In this document: in pieces, positions 29,577 to 41,600 of the stretch
Position numbering within the stretch: the stretch's first letter is position 1
Layout: every line of letters begins with the position of its first letter
DNA from: Arachis hypogaea
Taxonomy: Eukaryota; Streptophyta; Magnoliopsida; Fabales; Fabaceae
NCBI RefSeq assembly: GCF_003086295.3
Contig: NC_092044.1
Coordinates: forward strand, 3,932,843 to 3,996,842
Length of the DNA: 64,000 nucleotides
Direction: 5' to 3'
Notes under the pieces: generated by a model
Database searches by the model: none
What the model was told of the DNA's origin: nothing
What the model saw: the letters and a program-made list of their open reading frames with translations, nothing else
Program-made: the position numbers and the translations under genes

Positions 29577-29845
29577 AGAAATAAAATGGCTTGGAAATTG
29601 TGGTGCATTTTAAGTTCAGTTTGTTGTAATAATGTAGTTTGGCTTGTTAACAATTTTATCTTTTGTTGGTTTTGTATTTTAATTAAGTATAAGCGATGAA
29701 GTCCTTTGCAAATTTATTATTACAAGATCTGTTATATTCAGTTATTATCAAATAGGTCTTCTGTATGTCTTATGTCTTTCAAGGTAGATTATTGTGACAA
29801 TTTATATATCTAATAATCGAGTTGAAAGAAGAAAAATTACACCAG
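29577..29845 (+). repeat. Copy of the receptor-kinase 3' flank, plus orientation
   Basis: Aligns with 45751-46000, the DNA just after the stop of the gene at 35645-45725. Shared segments include GCATTTTAAGTTCAGTTTGT, ACAAGATCTGTTATATTCAG and TGAAAGAAGAAAAATTA. It runs in the plus orientation, opposite to the adjacent kinase exons at 28936-29530, so the copy carries an internal inversion. Confidence 0.85.
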
Positions 29846-30839
29846 AAAACGTAGTTGCATAATAAAATATGATATTTTGTTCCCGCTCCCCCCTTCCCAA
29901 ATTGTAAGGCAGGCATTGAAGGCTAATTTGAACAAAGATATCAAATTAGGCACTATTATAATTACTAGGCAAAATATAAAAAGAATATACTAAAGCATCG
30001 GAATGTGCCATGATTTGATATCTAATCAATTCTCCTACTAAATCTTCATGCTTCCTTGGGTTTGATAGTTTTTTATAAATCATTAATAAAGCTCATGATT
30101 TAGTATGTAGTGTATTTTCATGCAAATTTGTGTTAGTAAATTGTTGTATTTAAGTAAATTTTATGAACAAACATAATGTCCAATCATGTTACAATTTACA
30201 TATAAAAAGAGAAGACAAATAAATATATAACAACATTTAGTTTAAGAAAATTGGATAATTTTGTTTCTCATTTAATTTTGGACAATTGGATAAATTTAGC
30301 TTAGTTTCCAAAGTTCTAAGTGTTCAGTTGAAGGAGACTGTGTTTGCAGTTGTTAAGGGATACAGGGTTTGGCAATTTTTATTACTGTTAAAGCAATGGT
30401 TAATTAATGTGAAATGAATATTTAAAATTGCTTAACATTTAGGTTGAGAAAGCACCATCTAAAAGCTATTCAAATATTGTTGTTCTATATAAAATAAAAA
30501 ATTTTGTTTTCTATCTTCTTTTTCACGTTGTAGATGTACTTTCATTCTTTTGACTTCTCTAAAAATCTTATTAGATTAGTAATAAAAGAGTGTAAATAGA
30601 TATCGTCAAAAAATTAATTTTAGATTTCACATTAAAAAAAACAAACCCAACAATTTTTTTTTTCGATTAGGTGAAGGCTTTTGCCATCTTAATAATCAAA
30701 TAACATGTTTTAAACTTATTTACTCACAATACTTTTACCATCATATCAGCATTATTATCATGAGTGTCAACTTTTTCAAATTCTAACAATTTGAAATTCA
30801 GCACATCCCAGTATTTAGTGATATCTAATATTAATATGT
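29846..30839. other. AT-rich spacer, nothing recognised
   Basis: No coding homology, RNA gene or clear terminal repeats seen. The region may include the undetected end of the adjacent Tnt1-like element, but no LTR pair could be identified. Confidence 0.5.
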
Positions 30840-33800
30840 TTAGATCTTACATGAAAGGTAGAATTCTTAGCAAGATAAATAGCACTTTGACTATCATAAA
30901 ATAACACATAATAATCTTATTTGAAACTAATAAGCTCTCCAAACAAATTTTCATCCACAATAAATCTTTACATACTTTAGTTGTTGCAATAAACTCTACA
31001 AACTTGACCAAATAACCTGGAGTAGACTTTTGAGAATCAACATCTCTTGCCAAATCTAGATTAGAGAGGAAACGACACCAACCGCATGAGCAATGTCTAG
31101 GGCATACATTAAGTTTCTAACAGTTGAGTCATAAGGAATTTCATCCATTGCTTGTTTTTCCTTGTCAGTGATTGGATACTACTTGGTACTCAACTTAAAA
31201 TGAGGAGTAAAAGAACTAACAATACATTTGGCATCATTTATGTCAAACCGTTGAACATCTTCTTTGTGTACTTCTCTTGTAACAAATAAAATTTCTTAAA
31301 ATCTCTATAAACAAGTAATTGTCGTGCCCAAAATCTGTTTGTTGACAGGATCCAAATCTTTCATAACAAATAACTTACTCAACTGTTTCTTGAACTCATT
31401 AATCCTCAAAACATTCTTACTCACAATCAAAATATTATCCAATAAAGTAAAACATTGATAAAATCACTATCAAAAAACTTTTGTGCAATGACATAAAATT
31501 GTCTTATTATAACTATCCCCTGTAATAGATTCAAACTTCTTAGAAGCTTGCTTCAATTCATAAATACTCTTCTTAAGCTTGCATACAAATCTTTCTTTTC
31601 TTTAACAATAAAATCCTCTAATTGCTCCATGTAAATTTTTATGTTCAAATTACAATGAAGAAAAATTGTCTTTACATCTGTTTACTCAATCTTCATATCA
31701 AGAGAAGCTGCCAATCCAAGCACAACACAAATAGATAATATCCTCACAACAGGAGTAAAAATCTTTTGAAAATCAATACATTTTCTCTTGGTAAAGCCTC
31801 TAGCAACCAATCTAGCTTTATACCGAAGTTTAGAATTGTGTTCTTCATTTTTAATTCTAAATAGAGGTGGAAACAGGCCAGGTCAGGGCAGATTTTGCTC
31901 TTAACAGGCCTGATCAGTCATGTAATTAATTGGCCTGAACCTGTCCTGCAGCCTGTTATAGGCTTTTCTTCAAGTATTAAGCCTGCCCTGTTATTCAGTC
32001 AGGCCATTGCCTAAAGGCTGTTAAAAGGGCTGATAATTTTTTTTTTGCAAAAATAAAAATATTATTTAAAAAAATTTAATAAAAATATTTATATGTAATA
32101 TATCATATTTAATATTTATAAAAAATTTTAGACTTTTAAAGTATATAAAATATACAAAAGTATTTATAATTAAATATAATAAATTTAAAATATCTCATAA
32201 TTTTATTAATAATAAAAAAATTATTTATATATGTAATTATGTGTTCGCAGGCCCAAATAGGCCTGACAGCCCAATAAGGCTAAATAGTGAGTCTGGACTT
32301 GCCCTATTAACATATTAAGACTTTTATATGAGTCTAAGTCTGTGTCTATTTTATAACAGGTCAGGCTAGGATAGACTAAACACAGGCCAGACTGCAGGCT
32401 CCTAATAAGTCGCCTGGCCTTTTTCTACCCCTAATTTTAAATATCTATTTATTCTTCAAAATTCTCACATCTTTAGGTAGCTTTACTAATTCATAGGTAT
32501 CATTTTCAGGTAAGGAACTTTGCTCTCATTTTTAGCAGTCTCTTCATAGCATTCAGATTCTCTCCCACTAGTCAACAAGACAAATTCATGCGGAGAATAT
32601 TTTGACAAAATTTTTCTTTCTCTTGTAGACCTTTCAAGTTCATTAGCATGCACTTTTAAAGCAGATTCTTCATCATGACTATCATCACCAATTTCATTAT
32701 GTGTTAAAATTCCATCTTCACCTGCATCTGTATCATATTCATTCTTCTGAGTTTTAATGCTATCATCTTTCACCATAGACACAAAGGGAATAATATTCAA
32801 AGTAAAAAAAATTACTTGGATAAATTATTGGTTTTTCTACATTATCAAAATTCTTTAATGTTTGGTTTTCAACAAAAACATCTCTTCGAATCATGTTCTT
32901 GTTAAGAGGATCATAAAATCTATAACCAAATACATCTATTTCATAACCAATAAAAATACATTAATTAGTTTTTACATCAAGTTTGGATCTTTCATCTTTA
33001 AAAATATGAATAAAGGCTTTGCATTTAAAAACTCTTAAGTAATCATACAAAATATCTTTACCTTACCATACCTTTTCTATCACTTCAAATTGTAAAGGAA
33101 TGCATGTTATCTGATTCAAGACATGAACAACACTGCTCAAAGCTTCACACCAAAAGAACTTTATCAATGTAGACTGTGATAATAAACACCTAATTCTTTC
33201 GACCAATTTTCTATTCATGTTTTTAGCCAACAGGCTATTCAACTAGGGAGTATTCGAAGGAGTTTTCTGATGTATTATACCATTCTCTTTACAATAAACA
33301 TCAAATGGATTTCAGTACTCACCACTATTGTCAGTATAAATATATTTCAACGTCTCAGTTTTTCTTTTAACAAAAGCATAAAATTGCTTGAACATATCAA
33401 AAACTTATCTTTGGTCTTCAAGTATTATTGTCTTCATTAGATCACATACATCAGAATACACTAGTTTAAGTATTTTTGACTTCCTGTAAAGGTGGATGTC
33501 TCTTGAAAAAAATTCTATTTTATTTTTCAGTAAAACATTAGTTTTATTTTTGCAAAGTAACCTTGCAACTAAATAGAAGATCCTTCTTGAATAGTATATT
33601 CATGTTTTTCTCACTCATATAACATAATCTCTTTTGTTATAAATAAGTTGTATCAACAAACTCAACATCATTAACAACATCTTTTACAAGCTTTACTTGA
33701 ATTAAATAAATAGAATATTGTGTACCTCTAGCAACAACTATGAAATTCTTGGTGAGCCTCCAACTATCACGAGAGAATGAGTTATTTAAATTTTTATCAC

Positions 33801-34250
33801 ACAACTTATCAACAGAAAGTAAGTTTAACCAAATATCTGAAACATACTTTACTTGCTTCAAAATTAATTTGGAACTGTTGGAGGTTTCTAGGAAAATCCG
33901 TCTAACACCGACACATTTTGCAATATCTAAATGAGCCATTTTTACATCATTAAAATCTCCAGAAAAATGTAAACAAATCTCTCCTAAATATAACATGAAT
34001 AGAAGCACTATTATCAATCACCCAACTAGTGATATTATCAACAAGGTTAACAGATTCAAACTCCATAACTAAAAAAAATCATCATAAGTTACATTGATCT
34101 TGTCTTCATTGCAAAATTCATAGATATTACACCATCAGAAACAAGATTCGACAATAAATTTCTAAGAATTTTTTACGAATCTGATAAGGAGTCAAGAAGT
34201 AATAATTCTTTAACTTCATCAAAATTGATACCCGTAAAAGATAATTTGAT
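30840..34250 (-). mobile_element. Heavily decayed Tnt1-like Ty1/copia element
   Basis: On the minus strand, from high to low coordinates: protease (W-V-I-D-N-S-A-S at about 34000-34030, the usual V-I-D-S-G-A-S with the active-site Gly changed), the protease/pre-integrase joint (QVKYVSDIWLNLLSVDKLCD, then WRLTKNFIVVARGTQYSIYL, 33637-33940), integrase traces (H-Q-K-T-P-S-N-T-P, MNRKLVERIR, 33170-33290), the connecting region (ERSTRERKILSKYSPHEFVL, about 32580-32640), RT (YKARLVARGFTKRKCIDFQK, LAASLDMKIE then TDVKTIFLH, 31540-31850) and RNase H (DVDSQKSTPGYLVKFVEFIA, 30960-31050). Stops and frameshifts are everywhere. The order and wording fit the Tnt1/Tork group. A hAT-type MITE interrupts it; LTRs were not found. 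Confidence 0.85.
31862..32433. mobile_element. hAT-type MITE nested in the copia relic
   Basis: 572 bp with terminal inverted repeats: left TAGAGGTGGAAACAGGCCAG, and right end read on the opposite strand TAGGGGTAGAAAAAGGCCAG. It is flanked by an 8-bp target duplication, ATTCTAAA (31854-31861) and ATTTTAAA (32434-32441), matching at seven of eight bases. An 8-bp duplication and TAGRGGTG termini fit the hAT superfamily. The interior is GGCCTGA-rich near both ends and very AT-rich in the middle, with no coding capacity, so the element is nonautonomous. Confidence 0.88.
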
Positions 34251-35577
34251 TCATAATTTTCTAGAAGTTATTCAAGTGACATGTTATTGATGTCCTATCT
34301 ATATAATTCATTGCCAACAACTATTTAAAGAACGAGCAATCTCTTAAGAATTAATTTGATTATTTACTAAAAAAATAATTGTATTACTATTATTATTCAA
34401 AAACATAAAATTTATCTTTATTACTAAAAAACATATAAAATTATTCTTTTATAAAATACTTATATATATATAAAAATGAGAATGTTATATTAAAATTTAA
34501 CTTATAAGTAAAAAATTAATTTTCAAATTTTAAGATATTATTTTATTATTATAATTAATTATGATAAATATAATTATTTAAGTTAAACATTAAAACTCTC
34601 GCATGAAAAAGAGAAAGTTTTTATACTCTACTTTTAAAATTGTAGACTTTATCGTTTTTTAAAGATATTTATCAACTATTTATTGAGACAGCACAAATTT
34701 ATATGTATAAAAAATTGACTTAATCTTTTTTTTATTAATTTTACAAGAGGACTATGGTGTATTTTTTAATATTTAAAATGTTTTATTTATGAAAGTATTT
34801 ATTTAACAAAAAAATTGTTTAAATATATTACGAATACGAGGCCAGTGTTTTAAATGACTAAAACTATTTTTTAATTAATGCTTTCGGGTGTAAAAGATCT
34901 TTCAAGAATTAACTTTTAAAATTTTCAAACATACATTGATACAGTAATTTTCTACCGACGAAAATTTTTTTGTTTTAAAAGAAGGGGAAAAATATTTAGA
35001 ATCATTTATATAAAGATCAATATACCTCTTTATGATTAAGGGTATTTAATAAGTATTAGAAATAACATTGCTCAAGTTTTATTTCGAAAACACACATTTC
35101 ATGTACTCTTGATAAATTTTAGGTACGCAAAAGTCAAAACAGCAGATTTTTTATTGTTTTTCTAATTGTGTTATAGATTGTGAGTATCTATCTATTTATT
35201 AGGCCTGACTCATTTATTTATTATAATTATCTACCCTTTTAACTTATCCAATAATAGTTTATAGTTCTGCACCGCGTGAACAACTGCATAAGTTGTCCCC
35301 TACTCACTCACCAAGCTGGGGTCAATACACACATTAAATTTTGGACACTTGAAAGCTGGGATAAGTACACACGTCAAATTTGAAGGAAACTGAGAGAAGC
35401 TGACTTAGACTTTTCTTTTCTACCCTTCTTGGTCAACACTGTAATAGTATCTCATCATAATTTGTATATTATAGTAGAGTGGATAGCTAGTACCAATAAT
35501 AACACCAGTATAATAAACAAATTAATAAAATGGTTAAATAAATTGCTACTTACAAAATGTAACTTGGGCAATATAAC
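34251..35577. other. AT-rich spacer upstream of the receptor kinase gene
   Basis: No gene or recognisable transposon seen. It is rich in poly-A/T tracts. The last 300 bp is less AT-rich and probably includes the promoter of the gene at 35645. Confidence 0.5.
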
Positions 35578-35585
35578 TATATAAG
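35578..35585 (+). promoter_or_regulatory. TATA box of the malectin/LRR receptor kinase gene
   Basis: TATATAAG lies 60 bp before the ATG at 35645. With the usual TATA-to-start spacing of about 30 bp, transcription would begin near 35610-35620, leaving a short leader of about 30 nt. No other start codon falls between. Confidence 0.55.
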
Positions 35586-35644
35586 TAGCGGCTCTCAGCC
35601 ACTCGTAATAATCCTTGTCACCCCAAACAAATTACTAAACGGCA

Positions 35645-38600
35645 ATGATGATAATAAATTCTCTGCATTATCTTTTTGTACTGCTTGGAGCTCTTTCTTT
35701 CCTAGCACCGGTCCTAGGCCAGGATCCATCATCAGGTTCGGTAATTTATTACAGGGTAAAAAAAAATAAAATGTTTAAAGTAAAAAGTAAAATATTTAAA
35801 ATTTATTAAATATTATCTATTTATCTTTTTTAGTAAGTTAGACACAATTTTAAAAGTATCCTAATATTCACCAATATATATATATATATATATTAAGTTT
35901 GACACAAATTTTAAAATTATTTTAAGTTTTATTTTATTTTAATTTAATTTTGTTTTAAAATTTATTTATTTGTACTAAATATATTTTTAACTATTAATTT
36001 TTAAAAAAAATTAGAACCAATTCAACAATTATTACATAAAAATAACTTTCAACACAAACAAATTAAACATAATTGTCATGTGTTATTGCTAGATTGATTT
36101 TAAATTTTTTAAAAATTTAGCTGTCAAGAATATAATTAATACAAATAAAAAAATTTTAAAAACAAAATTAAAATAAAATAAAATTTAGAGATATTTTTAA
36201 AAATTTTTATCAATTTTTTTTTTAAAATATGCTTTAATTTTTATTAAATTTTGAAGGATTTATTTACCTTGTGCATTTAGAGCACATATTATTACAACTG
36301 TTTTGCTATGGTGTCTCCTAAGGACATAAATTAAGCATTTTATAAAAGGAAATATTTTAATACTATTTATTGCTTTTATGCATTGAAAATGTAAAAAAAA
36401 TTATTTTGTAATAAATAGCATTAAAACATTTTTTGTGGTATGTTTAATCTATATCATTTGATACAATAGCAAAATCTAAATTATAAAATTAAAAAAATTT
36501 ATTGAAAATATTTAAAAAGTTTTATTAACAATAAATTTATAATGTATCCTTAAAATATATGTTAGCTAAATCCAATTTTAAATAATCATTTTAAGTTTTG
36601 TAATTTTTTAATCTAATAAAGTCTCATTAATGGTTTTTATCAGGATTTATTAGTATAGATTGTGGACTACCTGAAAATATCAGATACATCGATAAAAATA
36701 CAGGAATCAATTACATTTCAGATGTTAAGTTTATTGATTCCGGTGTGAGTAAAAGCGTATCGCCTCAAGATAAAAATACTCATCAACCACAATTTAATTA
36801 CCTAAGGAGCTTCCCTAATGGTGTCAGAAACTGTTACAAAATAAATGTAACAAGTGGTGCTGATTATTTAATTAGAGCTAGTTTCTTGTATGGAAACTAT
36901 GATGGTCTTAATAAACTCCCACAATTTGAACTTCATCTTGGACCAAATGTGTGGGAAACAGTAAAATTCACAAATTCATCAATCAGCGTAAACTATGAGA
37001 TAATCCACTCTCCACCGCAGAACCATATACATCTCTGTCTCGCTAACACGGACAATGGAACACCGTTTATTTCGGTAATAGAATTGAGGCCTTTGCCGAA
37101 TGATACTTATAGCATTAGCATAAAGTCAGTTGGATCATTGGCACGTTTGGTGAGACTAGATCTCGGCTCCATCACCAACCTTTGTATCAGGTTAGTCCAT
37201 TCAATCAAATCATTATCTACTGTTTTAATTTTTATTTGAGTGACACACTGTTGTTCTCCAATTGCGAGAAAAAAGAAAGAAATTAAGAAGTTTAAGGGAA
37301 AGAGAAAGAAGGGAGGTTTAAGATTTTAACAGGTCACCGAAATTTTAACTTTTTAAGTCAATTTTTTTTCAAACACCAAAGATTGACTTAAAATAGGTAG
37401 AAATTTAAGTACAATCAACTTATAAAATTGATGATTAAAAATAGTTAAATAATTTAATTAATTTAATTAAACTTTTATTTAACACTCTTAATTATCAATC
37501 TTATGTGAAGTTGACTTCACGAGTTTCCACCTTAAAACATTCTATCATTTTTCAATTATATTTGAACTTTTATTAATTTAAGAAGATGATTTTGCGAAAC
37601 AAATTAGTTATGACTTTCAATTTACGTGTGGCAAATGGGCATGAATACCTTGTGTCGCCCAAGCTCGGTACCAAATGAAGTGGGCAGGCCAACGTCATCT
37701 AAATAAATAGGTTAGAAAATGCAAAAAATTATATATATTTTTTTTGGTGTAACTGGCTAATTTGTCAAAACACTATTTTTTAAATTTAATTAAGATATTA
37801 AAATCTTAATGACTCATTATCTAGTTTTTAATTTTAAATAAATAAAAGTAAAATATTTCAATAAGAGAACAATAATTAAAATAAAATAAATTTGTAAATT
37901 TATCAAAACCATTGGAAAAAAAAATCACAAAGACTTGGGTCCAGAGAAAATATGGGGAATAGCATGTGAGTAGATCCTTTTAATTTTTTCTTTTTTAATT
38001 GTGTTGATAAGGTGTGATATCTTATTATCTAATATTTCTTTACATATTTTTTTATTTCACTTAAAAAATATAAAATAAGAGATAATATTTACCAAATAAT
38101 TAAAAAAGGTTTGAGAAGATTAATGTGGAATCAACGAGCGAGCCGAGGGTTGAAATTTTAATTTTTATATTTAAAAAAGTAATACTAGGAAGATAATTTA
38201 AGAATTTTGTATAATTTATTAATATTTAGATAACTTTATTTATCAGAATTCATTTTATGAATGCAATTTTAATTTTATTTTTTTATAAATAAATTTATTG
38301 GTATTCTGAATGTTAATGTTTATGGATAAAAATGATATTTTTTTTAAAAAAAATTACTCAAAACTCATTGTGTTAAAAAATATCAAAGGAGATAATAAAT
38401 TAGTTTATGTAAAATAAAAAATCATTCCTTTTTAAAAATATATATATTTCAAATATAAATATATTATTTTTTATATCTAATTAATTACGATTAAATTTTT
38501 AAACTCCTAATTTTGTTGATTGGATTTTTAAATCATGATGATAATAAACAGGTACAAAGATGATTTATACGACCGCTTATGGGAGCCTTATTCGGACAGC

Positions 38601-41600
38601 GAGTGGACACAATTAAGCACTTCATTGAACACTGATGAACTAAATAATTCAGTGGCATCAACGCCACCGGTAATTGTCATGAGCACTGCTGCTACACCAA
38701 TAAATTCTAATGCCTCTTTGGATTTCACGTGGGATGCAGATACTGTAACCGATAGTTTTCATATTTGCATGCATTTTAATGAGATCCAAAAACTGAAAGC
38801 AAATGAAGCTAGATTATTCAATATCACCTTGAATGGCAAGCTCTTTTATGGTCCTTTTGCTCCTATATACCGTAAAACAGATACTCTATGCACTACTTCA
38901 CCTTTTGATGGATTCACGACATATCAGTTATCAATTTTGAGGACAGAGTTCTCTACACTTCCACCCATCATCAATGGTATTGAGATTTATTCAGTTAGAA
39001 ATTTGTCACACTTAGAAACTGAAAAAGATGATGGTATGTATGCAATTAATAATACTTATCTCATTATATATGTACAAATTAATGCAAGGCTTGGAAGTCT
39101 ATAATTAACTATAAAGTAATATCTAAATGCATGGCATGGCAGCTGATGCTATCACAAACATCAAGGTAGCCTATAGGGTGACTAGAAATTGGCTTGGAGA
39201 TCCATGTTGTCCCGAAGCATTCAAGTGGGATGGCCTAGATTGTAATTCAATTGATGGTGATGGCACTCCAAGAATAACATCCTTGTAAGTAGTCCTATAA
39301 AATTAATTAACCATACTCCTAAAGAATGGCTAATAATGAAGTCCGATTATTAATTAATTAACTGTCAATTCATGACATGTATGTCTAAATGCAGGAACTT
39401 GTCTACAAGTGGATTGACAGGGCACATAATTCCTGATTTCTTAAAGCTTACTATGCTAAAGACATTGTGAGTATCTAACTTATATTCAGAAAAAAAATAG
39501 TTGTATTCCAAAAATTTGAATTTAAGACATTTTTACTTAAAAGATAAACCGTTAAAGTATTTAATTATCATCTCTATTACACATATTTAATTAATAAAAA
39601 AGTTGGATTAGTGCCTTTATTCCACCAGTAAATATTTAATGCGAACAAATCAGTTCAATTTGTTATTTTTCTATTTTTGGATTGTGATCATACAACTGGA
39701 TTATTTGAATGAATTGCGCTCTCTCTCTCTCAGGGATTTATCAAACAATAACTTAACTGGAGATGTTCCTTATTTTCTGGCACAACTGCAATCACTACAA
39801 AAATTGTAAGTCGATCCCGTTGTGGTTGGTTAATTAATACTAAATAATAATAGACAAGGGTATCTTATCCGTCTTTGTTTTGGCAGAAACCTGGAGAACA
39901 ACAACTTGTCAGGTTCAATTCCAAATGAACTCCTTCAAAAACAAAGAGATGGTATATTATCATTAAGGTATGCTTGATATATATATACTTAAATCCATGA
40001 ATTAATAACAGGCAATTATTATGATATTTTTTATATATTATTACATAATAAGTTTAAGTATGTATATGTATTTAACAACTAAATTTTTAAATAGTCCCTC
40101 ATTTTAGATTTATACTAATTTGACCTAGCAATTCGCCTGTACCAAAAATAAATTAAAAGACTTATTTGCAGTCTGAAATTCAATCAAAGGTCAAATTAGT
40201 AAAATTAAAAATACATACGATACATACCTAGATTTATTATGTAATAGTCTAATTTAAAAGACCATTTTAAAAATTTAGTCTATTTAACACATAAAATAAC
40301 AATGTATATTATTTTATTTGAATATAAAATATAATTGAATTAAATTCTAGATAATTAATATATATCACATTGTTTTCATTTTTGTACAACTATAAAACTT
40401 AAGAAATATTTGCATAATCCTAAAATATATTTGATTATTATTTCAAAAATTTATTTTTTGTCTAAACTTTTATTATGTGTTAATAGATTGCTTAAATATA
40501 TTATTATTTCTTGTATTAAAAGTGTAAAACAAATTTATTACGCAATAATACGTAAAAGAAAGTAATTTATTCTCTAATTTTAGATACGAAAATGTTGGAT
40601 AAATAAATTATTTTGTAAACAAGTCAAACCAACTACAAAATGTATATTTTATTATTTGTCTTACTCACACATATATTTTAAAAGATTAGTATGTGTTCAT
40701 AATGCGTAAAGGACAAAAAAATAATTCTAAAGATATATTTTGTACTTAAATTTTATTCTAAAAGCAATATATATATATATATCAGATCTAAATATTTGGA
40801 CACGTTAGTAAAAATTACTTTCTCCTTCGATGCTACGAAAGCGCTATGCGTATCTACACCAAGATCAACTATTATTGTCAACTCCTTGATCAATGGACAT
40901 CTGATCTATATTGAGAAACTTTTTGTAACTCTTTGCACACCATAAAATTCTTTTCCAATAATTAGGCTTACATACGTTTATGTGTGTAGAGGTAAAGAAA
41001 TAAAATACTTGTATGTTATTCATGTGTTTCTTCTACTCTTGGCATACATATATATAATACGAAATTTGTTATTGATTTTAGATTTGAATCTTTTAAATTT
41101 ATAGATTATATCATAACTTAATTTGAAGCAGAATTTATTAGGATCTCATTCAAACTTAGAATTCAAATTTAGAAATAGAATACCTAATTATTTTCAATTC
41201 TCATTTAATATTCTCAATTAGCATATTATTATATGATAATTATTTATTTGAATTAATATATTATTTATTTGATCGAATCAAAATAATAATTAAATAATTT
41301 TACAGCAAAAATTAGAACATTCGTTAATGTATGTGTGACCTCATAGGTTTAATACTAAGCGGATAGTAAATTAGCCATACTCAATTTACTAATTAAGGTT
41401 AGCATCTAGCAACACTCCTCAACGATTCGACACTATGAAATAATATATTTTTACTAAGAACCCACAAAGAATAAAGTATAATTCCTTTCATCTTTCCAAC
41501 TCTTGGTTAACCTTTAGAATAATTTGGTTTAATTGTCAAACTCTAACTTGTTACCATTATTATAATAAACTGTGAATGATATAAGAAACTCATTTCTTCA

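Noticed and set aside
29577..29845. Promoter or leader of a gene on the plus strand.
   Set aside because: It is a copy of the 3' flank of the receptor kinase gene; no coding sequence follows.
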